Under the pieces are notes generated by a model. That model did no database searches, was not told where the DNA came from, and worked only from the letters and a program-made list of their open reading frames with translations. Shown one piece after another: positions 33,068 to 43,589 of a stretch of 64,000 nucleotides of DNA; positions within the stretch are counted from its first letter, which is position 1; every line of letters begins with the position of its first letter. This DNA is from Bdellovibrionales bacterium CG12_big_fil_rev_8_21_14_0_65_38_15. GTDB lineage: Bacteria > Bdellovibrionota > Bacteriovoracia > Bacteriovoracales > Bacteriovoracaceae. The stretch covers positions 90,955 through 154,954 of the forward strand of contig PCUW01000034.1 in NCBI GenBank assembly GCA_002787775.1, read 5' to 3'. Position numbers and translations under genes: made by a program.

Positions 33068-34297
33068 TTAGCGGCCAGCTGGTGGGGTTGTTGTGGACAA
33101 AACGTAGATGCCTTGTCCTAAGAATCTCTCGCCGTCTTTGCTTAAGATTCCAGCGTGAAAAGCGAGCAGTCCAGAGTCATTGAGAGATAATCCACCAATA
33201 AACCCTTGATTATCAGCTAGATCGTAAATCTTAGCCGTTTCAACATCTGAAGGTACAAGATCGCCTTGTTTTACAACGGCATTAAATCCATCCCATGTCC
33301 CAGTGAAAATAGCGCTTTTACCTGATTTTAAACGACCTCTAAAAGCTACGAGGCCTTTAGAATTTACGACTGGAGCAAAGGCTTCAAGCGCTTCAAGATC
33401 ACCCTGACCTTCAATCGCTACCGCTTTTACTTTTCCTTCACCGAATAAAAAGATGGCTTTTTTGTCACCTGAAATTGTTGCAGTAAAAACAACATGCTTC
33501 GCATCTGAAATACCAACAGAGTTACTAAAGCCTAAGAATAATGAATTTGGATCGGCATGAATATCAACAGCGATAACTTCAAATGATCCATCTGGTTTCC
33601 ATAGACGAATAGTATCAGGTTGACTCTCATCAGTTTGATCGCGCTCACCACGACGAACCTTGGCAGCAACAAAACCTGAGTTATTCAAGACAGGGCGAAA
33701 TAAATAAGAAAGAGTTGTGCCGTTTGGCTCTTTAACTGCTTCACGAGCAATTGTTCTTGCTTGAGAACCATTAACATAACGAAAAGAACGATCACCATTA
33801 GCATCAACAACTCGAGTGACGACTGTGCCTATATCGTTAATTGATGAGAATGAGAATGCTTGGTTTTGCTCTGGGCGAATAACCATTGTTGTAGCGCGAG
33901 TGTTTGAATCAAATTTAAAAACACCGTCTGTTACACCAAAATCAAATTGGCTAAAAACCAAATCACCATTGTTGTTAAGAGAAGGATCAGAAATTAAACG
34001 GCCTTCAACAGTTGAGCGATAAACAATACGACCTTGAGTTCCTGAGGCAGAAAACCAAACACCTGAAGTTGCTTCACCACCGATAACATCGATATCAAAC
34101 GCAACATCACCACGATTGTTAATTTTAACATCAGCAATGCCAAGTACTGAGCCTGCTGGTAGACCAAATCCGTCGTTACTATTTGCTCTTGCAACTAGAG
34201 TTGCATTTACAAGTTGAACGTCACTTGGAGGTAGGTCTTGGGCAAAAATGCCGAGTGAAAAGACACATAAAAATAAATAGCATACGAACTTAAACAT
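33068..34297 (-). CDS. Exported beta-propeller-like repeat protein
   Basis: About 409 residues with a signal peptide (about 1-19, ending IFA-Q). It contains at least seven copies of a degenerate repeat centred on N-x-x-G-x-V-A-F: NNRGDVAF, NNNGDLVF, NDIGTVVT, NNSGFVAAK, SDAKHVVF, NSKGLVAF and NDSGLLAF, about 45-55 residues apart. This layout suggests a seven-bladed propeller or similar beta repeat. No enzyme motif is seen. ATG 34297 after AGGGGAACC is preferred over an upstream in-frame ATG that would bury the signal peptide. 61 bases separate it from the FAD-enzyme gene on the same strand, so it may share that transcript. Confidence 0.68.
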   Translation of the reverse strand: MFKFVCYLFLCVFSLGIFAQDLPPSDVQLVNATLVARANSNDGFGLPAGSVLGIADVKINNRGDVAFDIDVIGGEATSGVWFSASGTQGRIVYRSTVEGRLISDPSLNNNGDLVFSQFDFGVTDGVFKFDSNTRATTMVIRPEQNQAFSFSSINDIGTVVTRVVDANGDRSFRYVNGSQARTIAREAVKEPNGTTLSYLFRPVLNNSGFVAAKVRRGERDQTDESQPDTIRLWKPDGSFEVIAVDIHADPNSLFLGFSNSVGISDAKHVVFTATISGDKKAIFLFGEGKVKAVAIEGQGDLEALEAFAPVVNSKGLVAFRGRLKSGKSAIFTGTWDGFNAVVKQGDLVPSDVETAKIYDLADNQGFIGGLSLNDSGLLAFHAGILSKDGERFLGQGIYVLSTTTPPAGR

Positions 34298-34372
34298 TAT
34301 TGGTTCCCCTCTCAATGATGCAGCTAAAAGATAACAAAGTGGGATGGCATGCGGCAAGGGTAACGCAGACGG

Positions 34373-35923
34373 CTATTCGGTTAAACTTTTGTTAGTTTTT
34401 AAGATAGACATGGCTACTTTAACGCCATCGGCTGCAGCGCTAGTAATACCACCGGCATAGCCAGCACCTTCGCCGCACGGATAAAGTCCACTATGACTCA
34501 CTGAAACAAGAGATTCTTTGTCGCGAAGCACAGTAACAGGAGCAGAAGTTCTAGTCTCTGGTGCGATTAAGAGAGCTTTTTCACTGACAAATCCGTTCAT
34601 CGAACGATCAAAATGTTTCAGTGCTTTTTTCAAATGATTAATAATAAATTCCGGCAAGATGGTTTTAAGATCGGCGCGATAAATTCCTGATGGAGTTGAA
34701 GTTTTAGGAAGTGCTCTAGCTTCTCCTCCCATAAACTCAGCTAAGGTTTGCGCCGGAAGCTCTCTTCCTGTCGCATGTTCAAGTGACGACTGGTACGCCT
34801 TTTTTTCAATCTCTCTTTGAAACGTCATTCCACCTAAAACATCTTCAGTAGAAAAGTCTTGGTCACGTTTTACTGAAACAACCAGTGCGGCATTAGACCA
34901 TCTCGAATTTCTAGCATAGTTCGACATACCGTTAACGACGATGCCATCTGCCTCTGTGCCAGAACTTAAAACGTAACCACCCGGGCACATACAAAAACTA
35001 TACGTTCCTTTTTTACTGGATGGATCTTCCCAGCTAAGACGATATCTGGCTGCGCCCAAGTCTTTACCTGCGAAATCTCCATACTGAATTTGATCAATCA
35101 GTTCACGAGGGTGTTCAATACGAACACCGACGGCAAAGTCTTTCGCTTCAAGCTTTACCTTTTTCTTCACTAGTTCATGATACATATCATGAGCGGAGTG
35201 ACCGACGGCCAAAACGACATTATCACTCTCTAAAGTTTGTCCGTTTGAAAGTTTAACACCAACAATTTTACCGTCATCTTCCAAAAGCTCATCTACTCTA
35301 GTGTTGTAATGAATTTCACAGCCATTATTTAAAAGATAATCTGACATTTTGCTAATCAAGCCGCGAATTTTATTGGAGCCTAGATGTGGATTTGAAAGCC
35401 ACGCGGTATCTGGAGGTGCTCCAAAATCGACAAGTCGTTGCATGACGTAAGGAACATGTGGAGATTTAATTCTTGTGATCAGTTTGCCGTCAGAAAAAAG
35501 ACCTGCTCCACCTTCACCAAAACAAACATTATTTTCCTTATCAAATTCACCGTAGCGCCAAAATCTTGCGATATGAAGCATGCGTTTATGGGCGCGCTCC
35601 CCTCTTTCAATTAAGATCGAAGGCACACCATACTCAGCTAAGCGTAGAGCGCAAAATAAACCAGCAGGACCAGCTCCAACGATGATTGGCTTTTTTGCGA
35701 GCGGACCAAGATTTGGAAACTTTTCTTCAAATTTTATGAATTTTTCTCCCTGACAAACAACCTCTACGGTCCATTGATTGACGGGCTTTCTGCCGCGGTT
35801 GGCATTTCTAGCGTCGAGGGATTGGTTAATAACTCGATAATCCACATGATCAGGAATCTCTTGACGTAAATATTCATCAAGATCAGCATCAAAGGGTAAT
35901 GAAAATGACAAGCGCTTACTCAT
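34373..35923 (-). CDS. FAD-dependent dehydrogenase of the COG2509 type
   Basis: 516 residues. PIIVGAGPAGLFCALRLAEYG (about 79-99) is the FAD-binding fingerprint. ENNVCFGEGGAGLFSDGKLITRIKSP and YVMQRLVDFGAP are hallmarks of the widespread uncharacterised flavoproteins annotated as COG2509. The C-terminal SHSGLYPCGEGAGYAGGITSAAADG supplies the last FAD contact. N-terminal residues 1-75 form a small ferredoxin-like domain (YLRQEIPDHVDYRVINQSLDARN) also typical of the group. The substrate is unknown. Divergent from cinA, 30 bases apart. Confidence 0.85.
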   Translation of the reverse strand: MSKRLSFSLPFDADLDEYLRQEIPDHVDYRVINQSLDARNANRGRKPVNQWTVEVVCQGEKFIKFEEKFPNLGPLAKKPIIVGAGPAGLFCALRLAEYGVPSILIERGERAHKRMLHIARFWRYGEFDKENNVCFGEGGAGLFSDGKLITRIKSPHVPYVMQRLVDFGAPPDTAWLSNPHLGSNKIRGLISKMSDYLLNNGCEIHYNTRVDELLEDDGKIVGVKLSNGQTLESDNVVLAVGHSAHDMYHELVKKKVKLEAKDFAVGVRIEHPRELIDQIQYGDFAGKDLGAARYRLSWEDPSSKKGTYSFCMCPGGYVLSSGTEADGIVVNGMSNYARNSRWSNAALVVSVKRDQDFSTEDVLGGMTFQREIEKKAYQSSLEHATGRELPAQTLAEFMGGEARALPKTSTPSGIYRADLKTILPEFIINHLKKALKHFDRSMNGFVSEKALLIAPETRTSAPVTVLRDKESLVSVSHSGLYPCGEGAGYAGGITSAAADGVKVAMSILKTNKSLTE

Positions 35924-35952
35924 AGCGATATTCTAGCACTATTGGAGTGATC

Positions 35953-37200
35953 ATGACTATCGAACTCATCATAATTGGTGACGAAATTTTAAATGGAAGA
36001 ACCCTTGATGCCAATCTTGCTTGGATGGCTCCTTGGCTTTTTAAAAAAGGCTTAAATCTAAATCACGTTACAATGGTTCGAGATGAACCGACGCAAATGA
36101 TTGAGGCCATGACTACGGCTTGGAAGAGATCGAATATTATCATTACCTCTGGTGGTATTGGTCCAACTCTTGATGACTTAACAAAAGCTATCATGGCAGA
36201 ATTTGCGGGAAAAACATTAGGTGAAGATGCGAATGCAAGAGCGATCGTTGAGAAAAATTACAAACGAATTGATCGCGAATGGACACCACAAACGAATGCC
36301 TATCATTTGATTCCAAAAGATTTTATTGCCACGGATAATCCAGTTGGTCTTGCTCCTGGGCTTGTTTATATAAACGAAGGCAAAGCTCTCATGGCAGCAC
36401 CTGGTGTACCCAAGGAGTTTGCGGTAATGGTAGAAGACGTTTTCTTTCCTCTACTTGAAAGTAAAGGATTTAATCTGATTGGGGATCAAGGCCAAGTCGT
36501 CATTCGAACTTTCGGTGTACCTGAGGAGAAAATCTTTGGCGAGTTGTGCCCAACGCTTTGGAAAGATCTTGAACGTTTTGGAAAAGTTTCCTCACTTCCG
36601 CATATTACTGGTGTAGATATTCTTGTTACTTTTGCTGGTGAAGCCAATAAAACTGAATACCAAAAAGAAATTCAAAGTATTGTTGAAGCAACTTCTCTTG
36701 TGCCACATGTTTGGCAATGGGGAACTCTTTCGTTAGAGGAATATATTGTTCAAAAAGCTAAAAAACTTGGAAAAACAATTTGTTTTGCAGAGAGCTGTAC
36801 CGGTGGTTTAGTCGCTTCAAAGATCACAGATATCTCAGGTTCTTCAGAAGTTTTTTTAGGTTCAGTGGTTAGTTATGCCAATAGTGCTAAAGAAGATTTT
36901 CTTCATGTTAGTGATCGCGATATAAAAAAATTTGGTGCTGTTAGTGAACAAGTGGCTCAAGCCATGGCACAAGGGGCGCGTGAAAAATTTAAAGCAGATT
37001 ATTGTGTAAGCTTTAGTGGAATCGCAGGTCCGTCTGGTGGAACAGTAGAAAAACCTGTTGGATTAGTTTGCCAAGGTTTTTCGAGTGCAACGAAATTAGT
37101 TTCAAGATCACTAACATTCAAAGGCGATAGACAAAAACTTAAAGAGCGTTTTGCTATGTCGGGACTTTTTTGGTTGTTAAAAGAACTAGAAGATTATTGA
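35953..37200 (+). CDS. cinA: CinA-family protein / nicotinamide-nucleotide amidase
   Basis: About 415 residues. The N-terminal molybdopterin-binding-like domain (1-170) has IGDEILNGRTLDANLAWMAPWL and TSGGIGPTLDDLTK. The C-terminal amidase domain (about 260-410) has FAESCTGGLVASKITDISGSS with the catalytic Ser, VSYANSAKEDFL and GIAGPSGGTVEKPVG. CinA recycles pyridine nucleotide by deamidating NMN and, in some species, hydrolyses ADP-ribose. ATG 35953 is chosen because GGAG (35944-35947) is well placed for it; the GTG at 35947 is not. Confidence 0.92.
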   Translation: MTIELIIIGDEILNGRTLDANLAWMAPWLFKKGLNLNHVTMVRDEPTQMIEAMTTAWKRSNIIITSGGIGPTLDDLTKAIMAEFAGKTLGEDANARAIVEKNYKRIDREWTPQTNAYHLIPKDFIATDNPVGLAPGLVYINEGKALMAAPGVPKEFAVMVEDVFFPLLESKGFNLIGDQGQVVIRTFGVPEEKIFGELCPTLWKDLERFGKVSSLPHITGVDILVTFAGEANKTEYQKEIQSIVEATSLVPHVWQWGTLSLEEYIVQKAKKLGKTICFAESCTGGLVASKITDISGSSEVFLGSVVSYANSAKEDFLHVSDRDIKKFGAVSEQVAQAMAQGAREKFKADYCVSFSGIAGPSGGTVEKPVGLVCQGFSSATKLVSRSLTFKGDRQKLKERFAMSGLFWLLKELEDY

Positions 37201-37448
37201 AAAAGTGACTGCGCATTTTTATGAACTTCTTGAATATCTTTATCGTTCATTTCTTTAATTTGCTGCCTTACTTGAGCCGCTTGCTCCTCGTTGATCAATC
37301 CCTTTTTTAAAAGTTCATCAACTGAGGCTGATAATTCAGATTTTGAAGCTGGGGCCATATTCTTAGCAAACTCACTTATGTTTTGGGCCTGTGCGCTGGC
37401 GCCAAGAAAACAGACAGCGAGAAAAATAAAAGCTAAGAATTTTGTCAT
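37194..37448 (-). CDS. Small exported helical protein
   Basis: 84 residues. A signal peptide (about 1-21, ending AQA-Q) is followed by an acidic/basic helical region, ELSASVDELLKKGLINEEQAAQVRQQI, that reads like a short coiled coil. No domain is recognised. Starts at ATG 37448. Its 3' end overlaps cinA by seven bases. Probably periplasmic. Confidence 0.68.
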   Translation of the reverse strand: MTKFLAFIFLAVCFLGASAQAQNISEFAKNMAPASKSELSASVDELLKKGLINEEQAAQVRQQIKEMNDKDIQEVHKNAQSLFQ

Positions 37449-37728
37449 GATCAACTCATTTTTGAAGACGTTTACGTTTTTAGTATTATTAACTTAAACC
37501 CTAGATTCACCAAGTACCCAACCAATTTTCAATGACATATTAACCAATGAGTTTGGTCAAGTGCCTGAGATTATGGTCAATGTTGATTTCTAACCAAATC
37601 GCTAATTCACTGAAATAACGTTTACCAGAGTGTTTCGAACCGGAACTATTCTCACTCCTCTACAATAGAGAGAGTAAAGGTTCAGTTTTGGTAAGGAAAG
37701 CCTCCAAATTGCCGAAAAGATTAAGGGT

Positions 37729-40700
37729 ATGACAGAGAGAACACTTAAAACTATTCAAACAAAAAATCATCATTTCACGTTGGCGTGGATGTTGATTCTT
37801 TTTGCTTTGATATCGGGTTGTGTTCAGTCTCCAAAATCATCAAGAAAGGCCAACTCCAGATCTGGTGCTTCAACCACAACACCACCACCTGTTGGAACAC
37901 CAATCTTTACGAACACCACAAATTATTTTCAAAGTGGCGCTACAAAATCAACAAGTGTTTTCGATCAATCTGTTTTTACCAGTGACACTTATTATCTTCG
38001 CGGAAAAAATATTGATTTATTTATCAAGGCCGGTAACACCATCAGCGTTCAATGTATTGTTCATCACTTTCCGGCTACTGTGACTGGCAGAGTATTAGTT
38101 TTAGCCGCGACACCTCAATCGTTTAATAATTTTTCAACCAATACTCTTGAATATTATTTTCTTGTTCGCCCAAATGACAAAACGACCAATCAAACTTTTT
38201 GTCAGTCTCCAGGAATTTTAAGTAACCTTGCCTCAACCTATCCAGGTCAAAGCGTTGTTTACGCCTTCTCTGATGTTTGCCCAACTTGTGTCAGCTCTAG
38301 CTTTAGCTCTGATGCTTCTCTACTTAAAACACCAGGCGGTGTTTCTATTTCGGGTATTGATATTTCGTATCTAACTCTTAGATTACAAAATACATCAACC
38401 GTAGATCCTGGAGCTGTAAGTTGTAGTGGATCTTCAGAATGTTTAGCACAAGGCTTTGATTGCTGTTTAAGTGGTCAATGTGTTATCGATGCTTCAGTTA
38501 AATCAGGTACTGATACCAACAGCACCGAATTCTTACAGTCTGTGGATGATATAGCGAATTCACCATCATCAATTAATAACTACCCACATCTATACAATAT
38601 TTGTCCAATCAACGTTCCAAATGATCCAACCCCTACTCCAACGCCCAATCCTCAAGAGGAGGCTGCGGCAAGACTACTAACTAAAAAAGAATTATACGAC
38701 TGCATAAATCCAGTTAACGGTGAACAAGGTTATTGCACATCTGTTTACGATACCTCAGTCAATACATCTGGAAGTTATGATACGGGAGTGGATGATTTAA
38801 ATTTCAATACCGTTTACACAGGTACAGTTGGTTTACCAATGCATAGTATTGATAAAATAACTTACGGCGGTGTTAACTTATTTACCAATGGGGCCTTTAC
38901 TCGTTCTGGTGTAACTCTTAATGGACTTGATAATACTGTTCCACCATCAAACTTAAATGGAAATGATGATCTTACAAATGCTATTACCATTGGTTTATCA
39001 GGATCTTTTGTCGCTCCTGTAAATGCAGATGGAGCCGATCTAAGAATTCGTTATAAAGCGGATAGTAGTTGTGAAAGACTTGGACCTTCGATCGCTCGTT
39101 GTAAGAAATATTATACTCAGGGACAAAACTTAGGTCTTGCCCATGACCACTTCCCTGCTTCAAACGAATTTAAACTGCCTATTTATGCTGATACTTCAAA
39201 ACAAGTTAAAGTTGAAGTCGATGGTTCTATTCGTTATCAAGGAACTCACTGGAGTCTAGTTTCTTCTTCTCCAAATAAAATTGTTTTTAACGGCTCTAAC
39301 TTAGCTGTCTTTGATACACAAACAGTTCTCATGACTTATTATGTAAACCTTAATACATGGCCTGTTTTAACAGGTGTCGAAATAGCACGTGAGCGTATCA
39401 GAGATATGTGTGACTGCGTTGGTGAAGGATGCAACCTAACTCCTGTGACAAATAATCAAGGAGCTATCGTAGACTATAATTGTGTTTATCCAGACAATAC
39501 TAATCCGCCACCATTACAACAAACAGTCTTAATGAGTTCTAAAACTGTTCCAGTTAGATACTTTGATCTTTCAGGTACTCCACAAAGTGAAGTTAACGGC
39601 AATACTCCGGTTCAAGAAGGTGTTAAGTTTGAATACACCTCAGGAAATTTAGCCAAGCCTAATAATGTTAGTCAGTATATTGGCTTTAACGAAATTTACG
39701 GCACTCTCGCACCTGCTGCCCAAAGTGCAAAACCAGCTAAAGAAGTCAGAGTGGTTAAAGGTAAAACTTACGATATTTTTATTGATCAAGGGGCTTTTTC
39801 AACTTGTTATTACTGCGGAAGTGACTATTGGAATACATCTTTAAAACTCTTCCCACAAAACTTTACCTATAAAGGTGCTGGGTATTTACCAAATCCTTTT
39901 GAAACGAATTCTAAAACGAGTACCACTTATCGCGCCGATGATTTGATTTTTGGTCGTGCTTGCTTCTTGCCAGCAACGATGATTCCATGGTCACATAGAG
40001 GCACTAGTGACCGTCAAGACCAAAGACAACGTCGTCTTCAGTCTCAGCATTTTTTATATGCCAATGGATATAAAAAAGATTGGTATGGTTTTGATTATGG
40101 CTCCATCATTGGAAGCTTTGATGGTATGACTTGGTTTGCGGTTGGAAATCAACGTCGTGTTCAAGCAGAAAGCAATAAATTATTTCTTGCTGTTAACGCC
40201 TATTTTGGCGATCAAACAGATGAGAACACCTTTACCATCACTGTATCAGACGCCGCAGCTGTGCCTAACAGCGGATCAACAGTCACCACAGATTTTGAAA
40301 GTGATGGAGCTGAATGCCAAAAATATCATGTGTGTGATACTGATCAAGATTGTGCCGCTCAATTAGGCTGGGAATACGCTTGTCAATCGATTACGGGTCT
40401 AAAAACATTGTGGCCAAGTTTTGATGAAAACGGACTTGAGATACCAGAGTCTGAATCATTAAAAACGCTTACAAATATTCTCGTGGGCAACCTCGCGGGC
40501 GGAACCAAAAGATGTGTTTATAGGGGGCGTGGTGCTGCTTGTATGCCAGATTTTGAAAACGTTGACCCAAACTCTTCTTACACGGCTTCTAATACAGATC
40601 GCTTTCATGCCTGTTCCTCAAATACTTATTGTCAACGCTTTGTGGAAAGTTCTGCCAATGCACCTAATTTCAATAATAAGATTGCAAGATGGGCAAGATC

Positions 40701-42801
40701 TCCAGCTTATCAAAATCTTTCGAGTGATGTCGCTGAAGATGATCTCGATGAGTTTGGTAAACATATTCGCTCTATCGGTCGCCCACTTAAATATGTTGGC
40801 GACGAAGAAATCACCGACCTGGCAAAAGCCAATCTTTTTTATAACAATGTCACCGCCCTATGTCTGCCGGGAAGAAATCCAATCGATGTTGGTTCATCTT
40901 TATTAACTTTTGGTGAACAAAATGCTGAAAAACCAACGAGTAAATCGATCGGTGGTGATAGAATTTTAGGCATTGGTGTCACGATTGATAACTTTGACAC
41001 CACTGAAGCGATTGCTGCTTGTCCGGTCTATAACGAAGCTGGTGAATCCTTCCAAATGGATAAAGACTTATCCGTCGTATCTCCGAACTCAACTTTAACA
41101 ACAGACGGCTCACCTGCTTATCGCTTGCCTGCTCAAAACTTATCAACCAGCTATCTTGATAAGCTAGGAATTAGTACTGATCTTGTGAAAGACTTTATTA
41201 ATGATCAAGTCACCAAACCAGCATTTGAAGAATTTAGATGTCTTAGAGCTCCTGGAGCTGTCTGCCACACAAATCTAGACTGCGCTCCAAATAAACTTAT
41301 TACGACGAAGCTTGCTGGTATTGATCCAAAGAATCCACCAACAGGTGGACCGATTGAAACACTCAATAGGCATGAAATTATGTATTGGCAAGAAGAGCTT
41401 GTGTGTAAGCAAGCTGAAGCTTATCCAGATGCCGACTTTGAACTTAAAAATAATAGATGTTGTAGAGAAGATAATAAAGTATTAACAATAGCGACTTATC
41501 ACCCACAACTTGCAAGTGTTGCTGCCTCTGATAGCTTAGAATATCCAAATGTTTCTCCAATGAATGAAGTCCTCGGTTTAAATAAGCCGGCCACTGATGA
41601 TGATCGCTATAGTCGTTGGAATACAACAGCTGATCTAGTTCAAGATGGATCAAGTGCTTCCTATCCTCCGCTTTCAGCTCCAGTTCAAGATCAAGTAAAT
41701 TTCAGTTTAGTTAATTTTGTGAATCAATTTGAAACCTTTACACAAGCTGCTTCAAGAACATGTTGCGGTGGTCATTGGGTTAGACAATTTCATAAATCTA
41801 ATGGTGGCGGCCATCAATGGACTCCAGCTCGTCACCAAACAAATATTAAAGCAAGAACCTTAAGCTGTTATAACTGGGTATATCCAACTGCTGGAGCCGG
41901 GCAGTTTGCAGCAACAGAGCATACATGTGCCGGTGTCACAGAGCCTGATGACTTAGAGTGTTCGATAAAAGATGTACCTCAAGCGCAAGCTGACGCGGTT
42001 TTAAAAGAAATCGTCAATTTAGAGCTAGCCGGTATTCCACAAGCCTACTTTATCGACAATTCAACTGTTCCAGCAGGAAACCTGCGTTGTTCAGATCGAA
42101 CTGGCCAAACAACCGCCTTTGCAGCGGGACAAGCTTCAGGAGCGAGCATTGATCTGACAATTAGTACTATTGCTGGCGCCAATGATACTGAAATTACAGA
42201 TGGCTCACAATCTTACTACTCTCTTGCTGCAGCCTTATTCGATGCTGCCGGTGGGAAAGTTAACTTTAATGACAATCAAATTAAGGCCGTCTTTTCACAA
42301 GATGAGGTTTCTTGTTGTAAACCAGCAGGTACACTTGTTCCTGCTAATGCGGACAAGAATCTTTGTTGTACTGGGTTTATTAGAAACATCAACGCAGACT
42401 TTGGTAAATGTGCATTACCTGATTACACCAACGTAAGTGTTCATATGAACCGCTATGTCTCTTCAATTGCAAAAGATTTAGACCCTACATTAATTGATAA
42501 CCAAACAGGCTATATAACAGATCCATCTGTTGTTGAGCAGCTTGCATGTCAGCTCGACGTCTGTGCCTCTGGAGTCCTTGCTCGAGGTGTGAGCTACAGC
42601 GCCCTTCCAGTTCCTGGTAAAGAAGAGTCTCATCCCAATTATACGACTCGTCGTTTTGTAGAAGGCAAAGAAGAAGCAGATAACAATAATGGCATTTTAG
42701 ATCTTTGGGATGCTGGTTTACGCTGGAACAACCAAGTTTATTGCGCTCCTGCACAAATTCCATCAGATTCACCTGATCTTATCGTCACACCTTGTTTTTA
42801 G
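37729..42801 (+). CDS. Giant Cys-rich lipoprotein, 1690 residues
   Basis: Family not recognised. Signal sequence with lipobox ISGC (28-31), then a Ser/Thr/Pro-rich linker, predicts a lipid-anchored surface or periplasmic protein. There are 53 cysteines, many in C-C pairs (FDCCLSGQC, NRCCRED, RTCCGGHW, VSCCKPAG, NLCCTGF) or C-x5-D-C units (HVCDTDQDC, VCHTNLDC), suggesting disulfide-rich modules of the EGF- or WAP-like size. Two early segments (38.0-38.4 and 39.7-40.3 kb) resemble each other in carrying FPxxFxxxG and long beta-strands. No catalytic motif. Likely an adhesin or structural envelope protein. ATG 37729 follows AAGGG. Confidence 0.65.
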   Translation: MTERTLKTIQTKNHHFTLAWMLILFALISGCVQSPKSSRKANSRSGASTTTPPPVGTPIFTNTTNYFQSGATKSTSVFDQSVFTSDTYYLRGKNIDLFIKAGNTISVQCIVHHFPATVTGRVLVLAATPQSFNNFSTNTLEYYFLVRPNDKTTNQTFCQSPGILSNLASTYPGQSVVYAFSDVCPTCVSSSFSSDASLLKTPGGVSISGIDISYLTLRLQNTSTVDPGAVSCSGSSECLAQGFDCCLSGQCVIDASVKSGTDTNSTEFLQSVDDIANSPSSINNYPHLYNICPINVPNDPTPTPTPNPQEEAAARLLTKKELYDCINPVNGEQGYCTSVYDTSVNTSGSYDTGVDDLNFNTVYTGTVGLPMHSIDKITYGGVNLFTNGAFTRSGVTLNGLDNTVPPSNLNGNDDLTNAITIGLSGSFVAPVNADGADLRIRYKADSSCERLGPSIARCKKYYTQGQNLGLAHDHFPASNEFKLPIYADTSKQVKVEVDGSIRYQGTHWSLVSSSPNKIVFNGSNLAVFDTQTVLMTYYVNLNTWPVLTGVEIARERIRDMCDCVGEGCNLTPVTNNQGAIVDYNCVYPDNTNPPPLQQTVLMSSKTVPVRYFDLSGTPQSEVNGNTPVQEGVKFEYTSGNLAKPNNVSQYIGFNEIYGTLAPAAQSAKPAKEVRVVKGKTYDIFIDQGAFSTCYYCGSDYWNTSLKLFPQNFTYKGAGYLPNPFETNSKTSTTYRADDLIFGRACFLPATMIPWSHRGTSDRQDQRQRRLQSQHFLYANGYKKDWYGFDYGSIIGSFDGMTWFAVGNQRRVQAESNKLFLAVNAYFGDQTDENTFTITVSDAAAVPNSGSTVTTDFESDGAECQKYHVCDTDQDCAAQLGWEYACQSITGLKTLWPSFDENGLEIPESESLKTLTNILVGNLAGGTKRCVYRGRGAACMPDFENVDPNSSYTASNTDRFHACSSNTYCQRFVESSANAPNFNNKIARWARSPAYQNLSSDVAEDDLDEFGKHIRSIGRPLKYVGDEEITDLAKANLFYNNVTALCLPGRNPIDVGSSLLTFGEQNAEKPTSKSIGGDRILGIGVTIDNFDTTEAIAACPVYNEAGESFQMDKDLSVVSPNSTLTTDGSPAYRLPAQNLSTSYLDKLGISTDLVKDFINDQVTKPAFEEFRCLRAPGAVCHTNLDCAPNKLITTKLAGIDPKNPPTGGPIETLNRHEIMYWQEELVCKQAEAYPDADFELKNNRCCREDNKVLTIATYHPQLASVAASDSLEYPNVSPMNEVLGLNKPATDDDRYSRWNTTADLVQDGSSASYPPLSAPVQDQVNFSLVNFVNQFETFTQAASRTCCGGHWVRQFHKSNGGGHQWTPARHQTNIKARTLSCYNWVYPTAGAGQFAATEHTCAGVTEPDDLECSIKDVPQAQADAVLKEIVNLELAGIPQAYFIDNSTVPAGNLRCSDRTGQTTAFAAGQASGASIDLTISTIAGANDTEITDGSQSYYSLAAALFDAAGGKVNFNDNQIKAVFSQDEVSCCKPAGTLVPANADKNLCCTGFIRNINADFGKCALPDYTNVSVHMNRYVSSIAKDLDPTLIDNQTGYITDPSVVEQLACQLDVCASGVLARGVSYSALPVPGKEESHPNYTTRRFVEGKEEADNNNGILDLWDAGLRWNNQVYCAPAQIPSDSPDLIVTPCF

Positions 42802-43589
42802 AAATATAGGATAATGCCGGCGAGGATGAGTCGATACCAGAAGTAAATCCCCAGACCGACTTTAGATAATAATGACATGAAGAATTTTATCGTTAATAAG
42901 CCAATGATAAATGATACCGTGACTCCTACCCCTACACTAACCCAGTCTATTTCAAGAAGTGCATTATCCTTTATTAAGCCTAGAAGTTTGTAACAGAAGC
43001 CACCAATAATGATTGGTAGTGACAATAAGAAACTAAAACTTGCTGCTGTTTCTCTTGAGAGCCCAAGCACTCTAGAGCTACTCAGAGTAATTCCAGAGCG
43101 ACTAACTCCAGGAAAAATTGCAAACGATTGAGAAAGTCCAATCAAACCTGAACGTAAAAAATCAGTTTTATGAAATAGATTTATTTCTTTTTTTCCAAAA
43201 AAATCACACCCCCACATAATGGCACCAAAGAAAACTAAATTAAAAGCAATCAAGTTTGGACTTCGCCCAAAGGATTCGGCATAACCTTTAATTAAAAAAA
43301 CGAAGATAACAGTAATGAAAGAAGAAAAATAAAAGTTCCTGGCGAAATGTGATTTTGAATCTGTTTTAATACTTAATGTCTGCACAATTAAGAGACGTAA
43401 TTGATGTCTAAATGAAACGATGATGGCAAGAGCTGTACCAATATGCATGGCTAAATCAAAGAACACTCCGGGGTCTTTTGAACCGAGGAAATAAGGGATA
43501 AGCGCTAAATGCCCACTACTGCTCACCGGTAGAAATTCAGTTATACCTTGAACAACCCCATAAATAACCGCGATGAGCGTTTCATTCAT
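42798..43589 (-). CDS. uppP: Undecaprenyl-diphosphatase (UppP/BacA)
   Basis: 263 residues, about eight membrane helices. It dephosphorylates undecaprenyl diphosphate to recycle the lipid carrier for peptidoglycan. The two signatures are present: GITEFLPVSSSGHLALIP (15-32, with catalytic Glu and His) and FPGVSRSGITLSSSR (the SRSG phosphate loop). Length fits the family (about 265-275). Its start overlaps the membrane-protein gene upstream by four bases, and its stop interlocks with the giant lipoprotein stop on the other strand. Confidence 0.94.
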   Translation of the reverse strand: MNETLIAVIYGVVQGITEFLPVSSSGHLALIPYFLGSKDPGVFFDLAMHIGTALAIIVSFRHQLRLLIVQTLSIKTDSKSHFARNFYFSSFITVIFVFLIKGYAESFGRSPNLIAFNLVFFGAIMWGCDFFGKKEINLFHKTDFLRSGLIGLSQSFAIFPGVSRSGITLSSSRVLGLSRETAASFSFLLSLPIIIGGFCYKLLGLIKDNALLEIDWVSVGVGVTVSFIIGLLTIKFFMSLLSKVGLGIYFWYRLILAGIILYF

